A stretch of DNA of 64,000 bases from NCBI RefSeq assembly GCF_030867145.1, contig NC_134427.1, forward strand, positions 15,771,001 through 15,835,000, given 5' to 3'. The notes beneath the pieces were generated by a model that did no database searches, was not told where the DNA came from, and saw nothing but the letters and a program-made list of their open reading frames with translations. The DNA is from Opisthocomus hoazin (lineage: Eukaryota; Chordata; Aves; Opisthocomiformes; Opisthocomidae). Within the stretch, counting starts at the first letter, position 1; each line of letters opens with the position of its first letter. Both the position numbers and the translations under genes were made by a program. Below, in pieces: positions 12,901 through 24,761 of the stretch.

Positions 12901-14788
12901 CTTCTTTGTAACAAAACAAAACAAAAGTCTTGTTCTCCTTTGTTTGAGAAGCAGTTTCTGTTCCTCTCCTGAAGAGGAAGGGGGTTCGGACATGCTGCTG
13001 AATGCGCTGCTGTGAGTCTGGATATTTATGACACAGAATATCTTTTGAATAGTAATTTTTAACATCTGATTAATCTTCCGTTCTGTTTGAGTAGAGAAGC
13101 ACCGCCGTGCTGGGCTGGGTACAAAAGGCACTTGGTACTCACTAACCAGCACTCACCCTCTGCAAAGGCTTTCAACTAAAATGCCTTGTGTTGCTTTCCA
13201 GCTTTTCCAGTCGGGAGGTTGGCAACCGCCTAACTTATAGTTGGGGGACCAGATCTCTCTCCATAGGACCCCATGACAAGCAGATTTTAAAGTGACCCGC
13301 CAGCATGCTAACACGTGTCTAGGATGCACACAGAGTACAACCCGTGCACGCACTCTGTCCCTGCGCCGGCTGCTGCAGTGCTGCCCTGCGGGCAGTGGGG
13401 TGAGGATGGGACCTCTGGACCAAGCTGGACCTTCTGTGCTTTGTTACCTTCTGGTTTAACCCATTTCTCTCCTCTCCCCACCCCCTCCACGTGTCTTCTG
13501 CTCCCTTGTTCACCTCTGCCCTCTACCTGACAAGTTTTTCTTATATCCTCGATAAAATAGTTTTCGTATTACCCCAGCTCTGTCATGGGTTAAAGAGAAA
13601 ATCCATCACCATGCCAGCTGGCTGTGGTGGGGCTTTGGTTATCTGTGCCGTTGCATTGGCTGCCACTCATGCTACACATCTGCAGACCTGAGAAGGAGAC
13701 CCTCAGCTCCCGGTTGGTGAACTCCTAGCGGTGCCAGATAAACCACCGTGCTGCTGATGGTCTCCCACAGCTGCCTGGTTGAACCACAGTGGCAGGGGTG
13801 GAGGGAGCATTGTGGAATATAGTAACTGGTATCCGCTTATTTTATGAAGAGAGTGATATTTAGCAGGCCTGAGTACCAGCGTTGCGCCATTTTTTATTCC
13901 ATTATAACTAAAGTAGAACTTCTCACAGATGACTGTGTTTAGGGTCGTTTGGATGCCTTGCAATATGTTCACATATTTTCCACTGCTGAATGAAAAGGAG
14001 AAAATGAGTGTGATACTTGTTGTAGGTGTCTGCCTTGCTTGCGGATGGTCTAGATTTCTGTATAGCTGCTTCTCTGTTACATGGGGCTTTCAGGTTTCAC
14101 TACTGTCTAGAGTGGTCGCTTTTCTAATTAAAAGAGTTCCCAGGTCTAACTATTGACTTGGGCAGTAAATGTGCTGGGTTATTAAAGGTAAGAGGCTTTA
14201 GTCAGAAAACATGCTTCCCTCTCTCACAAAAGAGGTCAGTGTAACTTGAGTAAAAGAGTGTCCTAAAAATCAGAAAACAAGCGAAGGAAATGAGAAAGTA
14301 GGAGCCAGGCAAATGCTGCTTATGTTAATTACAGCAAAGCAAGTAGGGCAGAGGAGAGACCGGGCCGTGGTTCTTGGCTGTTGTGTGCCCGCTTCTCAGG
14401 GGAAAGCACGGCTGCCCGCGTGATTCGTGTTCCTGCTGTCTGGGGGGCTGACTTCACTCAGCAGAGCCTATACGGTTAAAAAGAGACCAAAGGTACTTGC
14501 CCACCATGAAAAAACAGCGGTGGTAAAGTGTCTCCCATTGGGGTGAGCTTTCACAGGGCTTCGGTGTACAGCTGCTTGTGGTAGGTCTAAGGGGGTTTTG
14601 AAGGTACACTTCAACCCCTTTGAAATATTCTCTCTCAGCTGCTGACACACACACCCAAAATCTTACTACAGCACAACCATTGCTGTTATGGAAAGCAGAA
14701 TTGCCTGCAATGAGGTTGAAGTCATCTGGCAGCCACCTATGCCTTGCCCAACAAGCTGCTTGTCCACAGCGAGAGATGGGCCCTTCCA
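6919..14788. other. Intergenic sequence, no gene seen
   Basis: About 7.9 kb of mixed composition with short homopolymers (T12 at 8593). The stretch around 10115-10165 resembles an old, unplaced amniote repeat. No exon or RNA gene could be supported. Confidence 0.5.
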
Positions 14789-15160
14789 TCACAGAATCAC
14801 AGAATGTTCAGGGTTGGAAGGGACCTCTGTGGGTCATCTAGTCCAACCCCCCTGCCAAAGCAGGGTCACCTACAGCAGGCTGCACAGGACCTTGTCCAGG
14901 TGGGTCTTGAATATCTCCAGAGAGGGAGACTCCACAGCCTCCCTGGGCAGCCTGTTCCAGGGCTCCGTCACCCTCAGAGGGAAGAAGTTCTTCCTTCTGT
15001 TCAGACGGAACTTCCTGTGCCTCAGTTTGTGCCCGTTGCCCCTTGTCCTGTAGCTGGGCACCACTGGAAAGAGTCTGTCCCCATCCTTCTGACACCCACC
15101 CTTAAGATATTTATAAGCATTTATAACGTCCCCTCCATGCAGTCTTCTCCAGAGGATCGG
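14789..15160 (-). mobile_element. CR1 LINE 3' fragment
   Basis: Seen: TCACAGAATCACAGAATG at the left end, then the same GGTTGGAAGGGACCTCTGTG block as the copy at 1554. It continues further into ORF2 on the minus strand ([19 protein letters not shown], then GTRGNGHK) and reaches TTATAACGTCCCCTCCATGC near 15120-15140. It belongs to the same CR1 lineage as the 1554 copy and is 5'-truncated. Confidence 0.92.
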
Positions 15161-15893
15161 AGCTGGACTCTATGAGGGAGCCGCTGTTCCTCCACTGTTT
15201 CTAGAAAAGAGCCTATACTGTTAGCTGGGAGTAAGCGCTTCGCTCTTAAATAACGGAAGTCAGGTGGGATGAATCCTGCCCTGGGGCACCTGAATTCCTG
15301 AAGGTAATGCATAACCACCCTTGCTGGAAGTTGCTCACACCTCTGGGCATAGGTCTTGTAGGTGGTTCTCAGTGTGTAGTGGTAGTTACAGGATTTGCAA
15401 CATTTTATTTGTATACTCACTTCCATCACCTGGGGACGTGAAATTCCTGCTTGTAAGTGTCAATAGACAGGCATGCTGCTGGGCAAACAGAAACGAATGC
15501 ACATCAGCTACGGAGATATAAACAGCCAGCCTCGGCACTGGTGGAGTAATTTGCAGCTCTGCTTGGTCCCAGGGCACGTGGAGGCTCTGAGGCCTTTTGA
15601 TGCTGAAGAAATGCAGAATCAAAAAGCCATCAGGACCCGCAGGAGTGTTGAGCGTATAATGATGGAGGAGGCAGTGGGTGGATCCAGCACACGGTGGGAG
15701 AAATGCAGGATGACCAGGAGGTTGAGCTCTGAGAAGCCTTTGTGGTCCAGCCTGCTGCTGAAACGCGCCCTGTCACAGTTGACAGCAGGATTGCTGACAG
15801 TAAGATTTTAATAAATGGTGCACACTTGGAGACCCAGACGTGGAAGAAGCAAATGTGTCTTTGGACCTGCTCTCTTCACGTCATTAACTGGTC

Positions 15894-15910
15894 TTTTTTT
15901 TTTTTTTTTT
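15894..15910. repeat. Poly(T) run
   Basis: Seventeen T in a row in pyrimidine-rich sequence. No adjacent element recognised. Confidence 0.9.
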
Positions 15911-16894
15911 GCCTTCTCCTCCTCAGTTTTTTCAATTTTCCTGTGCTTTTAGAGAGCTTTTCCTTACATCGGATGACTTTTTCCACTTCCTTGTATAAGT
16001 TTTTACCCTTGTCTCCAGTTCTGAAGTATTTATAGCTCAATGGCACACATAACCATTGGGCATACAGTAATTTCTCTTTGAATGCTTTCCATATCTCTCC
16101 GGTGTGCTTTTCCACCCACACGTGTTCCATTGCCTTATCCCGAAGGATGTCTTTATTCCTCCTTTATACTTCTGGCTTCTCGATTGTTTTTTTCATGCCT
16201 TTCTTCTTGATGGGTTGGGCGTTTTTGCACATCACACAGCTTGAAAAAAACTTTCCCTTCAGAATCTTTCATTGAACCAAATCCTATTAATCTGATATGC
16301 ACACAGACTGAAATTCAACCCTGAGTAAAAAAGCGACCTACCTGCCGTGGGAAACCTGTTTTTGAAGTATTTTGGGGACAAAGGCCTTAGACTGGCCTCC
16401 ACAGAGGAATTAACTTTGCCCACAAAAGAGTCCCACTGGCCACAGCACAGTCTTGACCTCTAGGGATGTAACTGTATCTAGATATTCTTGTTGTTGGCAT
16501 TTTCTTTCCTATGGTATTTTTGCACCAAAGCAGAAAACTGAAATTCTATTTTTTTCAAACATTGACATGGTTTTTCTGATAAAAAAAGCAAGAATAGCAC
16601 TGATTCAAATTGTGCAGTTATTTTCTTTCTATTTGTTTTTAGCCCTGTAAGGTAATACAAAGGGAATAGCTACCTGTGGCAAGCACATAGCTTTCGTTGC
16701 AGTATGGACTGATTCAGAGTCATGCTTCAGTGGACAAAGATGGGAAAATAGGCTCACAGGATTGAAAGCAGTGGCTCTGAACAAGGCTTTAAGAGTCACG
16801 GTTAAACAGCCACAGTGCTGTAGTTAGAATACAATCAGGGATAAGAAGTTATAGTACTTCTGTTATTTGGTGCTCATGGCAATGCCAATGCAAG

Positions 16895-17135
16895 CCTTCC
16901 TTTAATTCAAGAAGGATGATGAAAAGCTGCAGAGGACCAAGAGTGACAGAGGGACTGGAAAATGTGTGTGTTGGTGAAGGACTCCAAGGCTTCCACCAGG
17001 CTGGCTTAACAAAGAGAGAGTTTGGGGCTGACTTGACTGCAGCCTAGAAGGAGCTAAACGCAAGAAGGAACACTTTTTAGTAGGGAGTTCTCCTGTTTAG
17101 CAGATAAAGGCATAATGAGAGTCGATGGCTAGAAG
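16895..17135 (+). mobile_element. Ancient CR1-clade LINE remnant (ORF2 3' part)
   Basis: Seen: TTCAAGAAGGATGATGAAAA, GAGGGACTGGAAAATGTGTG, GGCTTAACAAAGAGAGAGTT, GGGGCTGACTTGACTGCAGC, then GATAAAGGCATAATGAGAGT and GATGGCTAGAAGGTGACG occur in the order of the amniote CR1/L3-like ORF2 end (the SLTKRELGADLTAA-type segment). The reading frame is broken. Edges are approximate and I see no 3' terminal repeat. Confidence 0.6.
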
Positions 17136-20100
17136 GTGACGTTAGGAGAACTCCCAAATCAATTCAATTTGCACAGATTATTGTGGCTCCTCAAGGTTCA
17201 GGACAGATCCTCACATGCAGGGGAGTTCCAAGCCCAGACAGACTGACTTTCTAAGATGTCGTTGGCTAGCTCAGAGGTGCTCCCAGCCGTGGACACTGGC
17301 AGCAGCACCTTGCCTACCTCCGTGTAAAGACGGCATAGAGCTGACCACGCTAATTGGTGGTGTGAGCTTGAGCACTAGTTCAGGCAGGAGTTAATCCAGA
17401 CATCGTATGTGCTGCATTACTGCCCACAACCCTGATGAGACAGCCAAGATAGATTTAGGTTATAGGACCAATATTAGCCTTTATACATGCTGCAGAGAAA
17501 TACAACACTGTTTGGCCTGGTTTTTCAAAGACTTTTCAAAGCACCAGGAATGAGCTGAAATTTGCTTAGCGTTTCTGAAAATCAAGCCATAACTAATTAA
17601 CCCCTGCACGCCTATGTGCTTAATTAGTTTTTCCACTTCATTTAAGAGAGGAAAAGAGAAACTTTAGGCTTCCCAAAACTTTGCATCAAGTTTGTGGCAT
17701 GAGCAGAACTCGGAAGATCCTGAATAATTTCCCCAATACTACTTCTTCCCCCTTTGTAATTAACTCAGCTTTTACTACCACCAATGCAACCTATTCTATA
17801 ACATAGACAATATAAGCTACAGGAACAAACCCGAAGGATACACTGGGCTGCATTCCCATTCAGAGCTGCGATCAGCCAGCCAGGAGCACATCCTGCCTTT
17901 AATTATACTGAAGAGGTCTTGGTGATTTGGTGTCCTACATCAATATTAGGAAGCTTGGGCATTGAATTGCTATAAATCAAAAGCTTTGCTGCTCTCACAA
18001 CAAGCCCAGTGGGAGCCTGACTTTCTCAAAGAGCTTAATTAAAGAGTGCTTATTGTCAGCTCACCCCTGTAGCCCATTAGAGCTCCACAGACATTTCTGT
18101 TCTCCAACATCGTTGTGAAAAGTGGGACAGCCCTTGCTTCTTAGGAAGCTCTGTGTTCGTAATCACGTCCTCACATGTCAGTGCAGTCCTGGTGATCTTA
18201 TAGTCATGTTGCAATTAGCTGGTGATAGGTGTGAACAGGACATATCTGAATAACTGTTTATGGAGGTCCTGTTGCTGGGACAGTTATTCAACACAGTTGT
18301 AATTTTCCTTGTAGCTAGTACTTTCTGTGGCTGTATCTCAGTGTGCTGGGAAAAGCAAGATTAATATGTGACATTTCCAAAACCCACCTGTTTTCTTTCC
18401 TCAGAAGCGTGTGCATCCCTGCCCGCTGCTGAATGCAGCCCCTTGTGATTTACAGAGAGTGAGAGGAACCCAGGTTCCCATGTCACCCAGGCCCTTCCAA
18501 AAGCTTTGGCTTGAAATCCATGTCACGGTAGAGTTGCACTGTGGTGTAGTTAAATGAATTATTCAGACCAGAATCTGCTGGTTGGTAGAGTTAAGTTTTT
18601 TGTGTGCATAGGGCTGGTGAACTTGGGCCCCCACCAGTCTCATCCGTCTGGAACAGGCGATTTGTATGTGCTTTAATACCGATAAACAGCAGCCATCAGA
18701 CATCGGGCTGCACAGTTAGAGAAACGGGTGGGGAGAGAGCAGTGATGGTTTAGGCCTGTACCTGCGCCGTCCGTTTGCGGTATTATCACGTACCGATGTG
18801 GAACAGAGAGGGTGGTGTTGTCATTTGGGTTTGACTTGCACCGCTTACCGTGCAAGGGCACCTGCAGTGCTGTTCCCAGGAGTGTCCTGCCGCTCCCTGA
18901 GCCATGCAGAAGCTGTCACGCACAGTCACTACCCACACGTGCTCCAGGAGTGCTGAGAGGGAGTTTTTAAATTTGATTCAGGACGGACACTTTTCCACAT
19001 CCCGCAGGCACAGATGGCCACCTCCCTTTACGCTGGGCTTGAGCAGGGTTGCAGCAGGGCACGTTCCACTGCTCTTCCAGGGGATTGCGCAACTTCTGGC
19101 GCTGCTGGCTAGCCCACATCTGAAAGGAGCTGGGAGGACTTGTGGATTCAGGTTTGTCCATTACTAAATATTATTTCCCCGTGCATTTATGGAGCCAGCC
19201 TACCTCCAAATTCCAACCCAGAGAAGTCAGAGGTGTTTAGAGGCTTCAAAAGAAAATTTGGACAGCAAAAATTAAAGGAAATCTCATGGGTCTAAAAGTT
19301 GTCCTTATTTTGCTTGTCCTTACAAATTTCTCATCCTTCATGATGGCAGCCATGAATCAATCTAGTATTAATTGTAATTAAGCTCTGGCCAACTAAATGT
19401 GCCAAGAAGATTAAGGAGCCAAGTGTAGGCTGTCACCCTGCCAGTGGCCATTCCCAGTGCAAAACTGACTTTAACAGAGCCGTCTGATAGACGGGAAGCT
19501 CTTTGCAGCAATACTACAGGGAAAAAAACTTCTGTGACTTGTCTTCACTCTTACAGCAGTGTTTATGAACTTCCTATGGATACTTGTGTCCTTCACGGAA
19601 TGGTAAGCAATCCATAGGCTGCTTTAACCATACGCATCATCACTGTCCGCATTCCCACCCAGGAGGTAAGCGTTTGCAGGATCCTCATGCAGGAGGAGTT
19701 CATCCTAGAGACGAACTGGTCCTGGAAGGGAAGCTCAGCCTGTCAGCAAGTTATATATTCTAATATGTAAAGCTGGCAGTCACTCGCTTACGCCTCATGG
19801 CTCACGTGGCGGTTTGTCCAGAGTCCCCCACCCTGGTGTTTCACTGTGATGTCTTTTGTGCAGACACGGATCTGTCCCAACACAAATTCTTCACCTGCCT
19901 TTTGTCCCAGGCAAAGAAACAGTGCAAACCCCACTATGCCCACACCCGGTCGCTGGATGAAGGCTCTCCTCTGGCTGCAGCCTTGCGCAGCGGGCAGGCC
20001 AGAGCGAGCAGAGTGGCTGCAGAGCACACTGTGCCATATCTGCGCACCGTGCTTTAAATGCCTGCAGAATCAGGTGGCTTTCTGACATGAAGCAAACTGG

Positions 20101-21716
20101 TGGCTTCGCTGCTGCTCTGGGTACAGCAGATGCTGTGCCCCAGTCCGTGACTGCCTTAGTGTGCCAGGTTTGGGAACCAGCTGAGGGGATGGAGCGAGGG
20201 ACGTGCCACCACTGGCCGGGGACACCTGCCTGAGCAGGGCAGCTGTGGGAGGCAGGATTCCCCCACCCAGAGTAATCATTTACCCCAGCGGAGCCAGGGA
20301 GTAGGCACATGGAGATGGAGATCCCCAGAGACCTGGCCCAGGGAAAGAAAATGCGGCTCAAGACCTCTTGGCAGGAAAGTGATCTGGTTTTGTGGAGGAG
20401 TTGGGCTCCTGGTTTCGGAGAAGGGAAGTTAAGCAGCAGAAGTTCCTGAGCTAGCTCTGGTGGAGTATCCACTAGGACGGTGCCCAGTGACTGAAGCGAG
20501 CAGCTTTTGAGCAGTGCATGTAATGAGTGATGAAAATATAATTGCCAGCTCATTTGGGCATAATTGCATATTTAAGAAACAGCCAGCCAAACCAAACCAG
20601 CCCATTTTATCAGGCCAAACCTCACCCTGTTCCTCTGTTACCAGAGGAAAGGATGTTCCCCTGATCCAGTTGAGTTTTTTAAATGTCCAGTGATGATGCG
20701 TCTCTGCTAGTGCCTACAGTTCTGGTTTGCCATAGCGCTGCCTCCTCCGTTGCATATTTGGGCTGCTATGGCCCAAGGAAGGGAGCCGAGACCCCCCGTA
20801 GGGTCACGCACACAAGTTACTGCCATGGGAAGCCAGTATCATTTTTCTTCCTGTGTCTTTATCTACAACGGCACTTTTTTGGTGCAGAAAACGCATTGAA
20901 TAAGAAGACCAGAAGCATTACCAAGTGGGTGTGGAACACAGCAAAGCCTGTGAGGAGAGTGGAGAGCAAAGTAAGGCACGCTCGTAGTTGCTGCGAGGCT
21001 GACCCAAACAGGTACAGATCAAAATCCAAACTATTCCCGCATCTCAACTTTTCGTATTCAGAGACTAGTCTCTTCCAAGCACGGAATGCAAAGGTAGCTT
21101 TCTGTTGTTCGCTGTAATAGCTGTGGTAGTGAAGCCTGCGTTTTCCTTTATTTTTGAGCTTTTATAGCAAGTGGATGACTGTGTTCCATAGATGCTGAAA
21201 TCCAGAGGCTAGTGCTGTGTGCTTGATTGCCCTTCTGACCGATATATTTTGTGAATTTTATTATTGAATGTGTTAGTCATAGGTATGGCTGTGCCACATC
21301 TGGAGTTATTATCAACAGAAGAAAAGCCTGCTTGTGCTGCTGGGTTATATAAAATGGAAAGAGCCTGAAACACATAGGGCAGTGGCACTGCCATTATCTT
21401 TTTAGCTTTATGCTTGTGTGAAGTAGCGATTTAAGATTGCACTTACATCAAAGGGCTGATGGTATGAATTGAGGATACTGGGTTGAACTTCAGATTGAAG
21501 AACATTGAAGTTTCTGAATTTCTACCCGAAAAGCAACTAATAAAATAAATGAACATAACGATGCATTGACTGCAAAGTCTGAGCTGTTTGAACAAAAAGC
21601 AGCCACTTATCTCAATTTGGTAAGTGCATTAATAATGGAAGCCTAAATGCAGTGGGGCTTTTTTCTTTTTAACTAAACTTAGCCTGGTTTTTTATCCATC
21701 TGCAACTAGCATATGA

Positions 21717-21775
21717 CCGCAATAATAACAATTTAAAATAATAATAACAACAATAATAATAATAATAATAATGAT
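21717..21775. repeat. (AAT)n microsatellite, imperfect
   Basis: Imperfect AAT/ATA trinucleotide run with AAC interruptions, ending in seven nearly perfect AAT units before GATATCC. It lies in AT-rich intergenic sequence. Confidence 0.95.
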
Positions 21776-24745
21776 ATCCTTGATAAGTGTCATAGCCCTG
21801 TTAGATTTTACCACAATTCACACTAAAAGGATTTTCTCTGTCCTGCATCTATGGGAGAAGAGATCATGTAATATCTAATAATTCTAAACTAGAGACAGAA
21901 TTTCTTATTTCCCGTGAACTCCAAAAGAAGAATTTTATTGAGAACAGTGATTCCTGAGAAATAGTAACTCCCATCTTCACAATGCTATATCAGGGCTTCC
22001 CCACACAAGAATAGCTAAATAGTTATTATAATATAAATTTTAATGGTATGTTGAGTTCTGAGTACTTTTGCAATGAAAGCACCATGTTCAGCGTTACAGT
22101 TCCATTACGGAGGTATTTTCTATATACTGATTTCAGGATTGGGTCTATTAGCTTTATTCTGGAATGGAGTGGATCAAATAACTGGAAAGTGCATACTCTT
22201 TTCTGAATATATGGTATTTGCTCTGCTGTAGTATCCTCTGTACTTTGTCAGTGTTTATCTGATTTGTTTAGGTCTCGACTCGTCCTTTTATAGAAAGATA
22301 ATGACAGGCTGCTCAAGACTGCCTAAGTTAGACTTCTTAGTCTAGGCTGATTGTGTCCCACATTGAAGGATATCGATTAATTTTGACAGTACCTGAAATA
22401 TGTTCCTGTGTTAGCAATGAAAAACATACTTGCCAAACTGGTGGAGCTGTAGCAACATCTAGAAGTCTGTTCTTTAAGGAGAAAGAGTGAGAACAAAACT
22501 CCATTTGGCATGGTGGTAACAAGACATAATACTAGTGTGGTACACGGGAAACGATGCAAGATGTTGATGGGCACGCACCAACGTCCTGGCAGCGCGGAGG
22601 GCAATGCGCTGCGCCCGCTGTGTCCGCTGGCGTGAGCCTCAGGGGTCTCTCCCCTCTCTGGCCTTAGGATGGCTCTGCTGAAATCTCCAGAGCTCTCTCC
22701 GTTCCATGCAATGTTTCACACGCTTGCGTAGCTCCCTCAAATGAAGCAATCAGCCTTCTGAAGTTACACCCATCACCTTTCACTGCAAATTGGCAGGTTT
22801 CCACCTGATAAACTGACTGAACAAGTTTCAAACTTTCTGGGCTTTACCTGTTGCTTTTACCCAAAAGGACTGAAAACGGAAAGCTGTGCTCCATTTGCTG
22901 ACTGTCAAATCCAACATGAAGATCTAAAAGCCTGACTATACTGAATGTCGTGGTACTTCTTCTTATCAACGCACACTCAGAGCTACTCCTTCATCCCCAC
23001 TTTAACCAGATTATGTATAATAGCAAGTAGGATAAAATTTTCCTCCTTATTTACTAAAATAATGCTGGCAAGAAAACTGTATTTTGCACAATCACTTCTG
23101 AGTCTAAAACACTTCTAGGCTAAATATATTCTTCTCAGATACGTGCTTTGGGCATCTGTTTTCGTGCTGCATTCTCTCTGCGAGCGGCACAGAAGATGCC
23201 TTTCTTTGCCATCACTGTGCGCGGCGTGGGCAGATCTGAGAAGAATTCTGCCTGAAGATTTCTGTTGTCTTTTTGTTCAGTCGAAGGATATGGCTCTAAT
23301 TTCTCCCGTTTGTAAATTGCACACAAAATGCAGAAATCTCGGTTATACCTTCCAAGCTATTCTAAAAATACAGTTCAGGCCCTGCAGCCCCGAAAATTTA
23401 AATCCAGTGCTCCAATATGCAGGGTAGCCTAAAAGAGTGTGCTTCCTCACAGCACGCAGTGATCGCCCCTGCTCTCATTGGAGAAGAGAATTCATATTCA
23501 CAAAGGCTTAGTTCCCTTCAAAATTTTGCCCATTATGTGTTCTATGAGGACACAGGAGCCAAGGTCCCTTCTATTACCATTCTGAGAGGATTTTTAGAAA
23601 AGGTGAGTCAGCTCTCTCCCTGCCAGACTTTGTGAAGGAAGGGATGCCTTTCCACTCCCTCTGGGAAGTGTAAGCAATACCAGTTTTGTAATAAAAAAAT
23701 ACCGCCTGGTTGTTCACCTTTATTTTTACAAGTGTCAGACCCAAAATTTGATGCCTCACCTTTACAGTGCACATTACTCCAAAAAGCCATCCAAGGCAAC
23801 TCTTTTCAGCCCTAGAGGCCATGCTCAGACTAGCCATCATGAGGAGGCGGTGAGCCCCACCCAAGAAGTTTTGCTCTGTCAAAAATTCAGCGTTTGTTTC
23901 TAGCATTGCGTCTGGGCTCTTGTCTGTTAGATCAATCAAAATATTCATTTACTTACAGTCATCTGAACAAGGAAAGGTCATTATACAGAGCCATTAAGTC
24001 AAAGGAAATCTTGCATCACTTCTGATGCAGACGTAGTTATGATGAGGCTGGCCTGGACATTTGAAGTCCACTTTCAGGGTGACTTGGTGTAAGAAAGACC
24101 TGTGTTCAAAAGAGTGGGCTCCACCATCTGATCCAGAAAAGCAGCCCAAAAAAAAGCAAACAGAGCATCCTTGTTTCTTATAATTGACAGGGTAGAAGCT
24201 GGTCCACCGAGGTCCCTGGGTCCAAAAATCTGAACAATAAAAAGCAAGATGTCCTCGCAGAGAACAGAAGTTCTGTCAGGTCCCCCTCTTCCCCAGCCTG
24301 TCAGCACAACCTTAGACTTATCTGGGCTGGGTCACCGCCAGCTTGCCCTCATTCAAGCCCTGATCCTCGCAAGACAGTAGGTAAGCCGATCAACCGCTCC
24401 AGCCAGCCCCAGCAGCCAAGACCAGAAATAGAAACGCACAGATGAGTGTTGGCCACACACTTGGAGATCTCCAGCGTCCTGGAGCAAGGAGGAGGACACC
24501 TTTCTCAGAGATCATTTCATTGCTCTCTGGCCCCAGTGTGTTCTTCTCAGTGCTAGCAAAAATGTCAGATGTCCGCATGGACAGCGGGGTTTGCCTGTGG
24601 CAAGCAGGAAATTACTAAATCAATCAGTTCAGCCCCTTAATTCTGTAGGTCCTTCTTTTAGTGGAAAACAGTTGAAAAGTTGAGCCTTTCCCATTGCCAC
24701 CACAGGCTGTGACTCTAACCTTGTGTACTGAAGTCTGAAGATTGG

Positions 24746-24761
24746 AAAAAAAAAAAAAAAA
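24746..24761. repeat. Poly(A) run
   Basis: Sixteen A in a row. No adjacent element recognised. Confidence 0.9.

Noticed and set aside
19891-20553. 220-codon minus-strand open frame
   Set aside because: No recognisable domain, no repeat match, no convincing splice or promoter context, and overlapping frames on the other strand are equally open.
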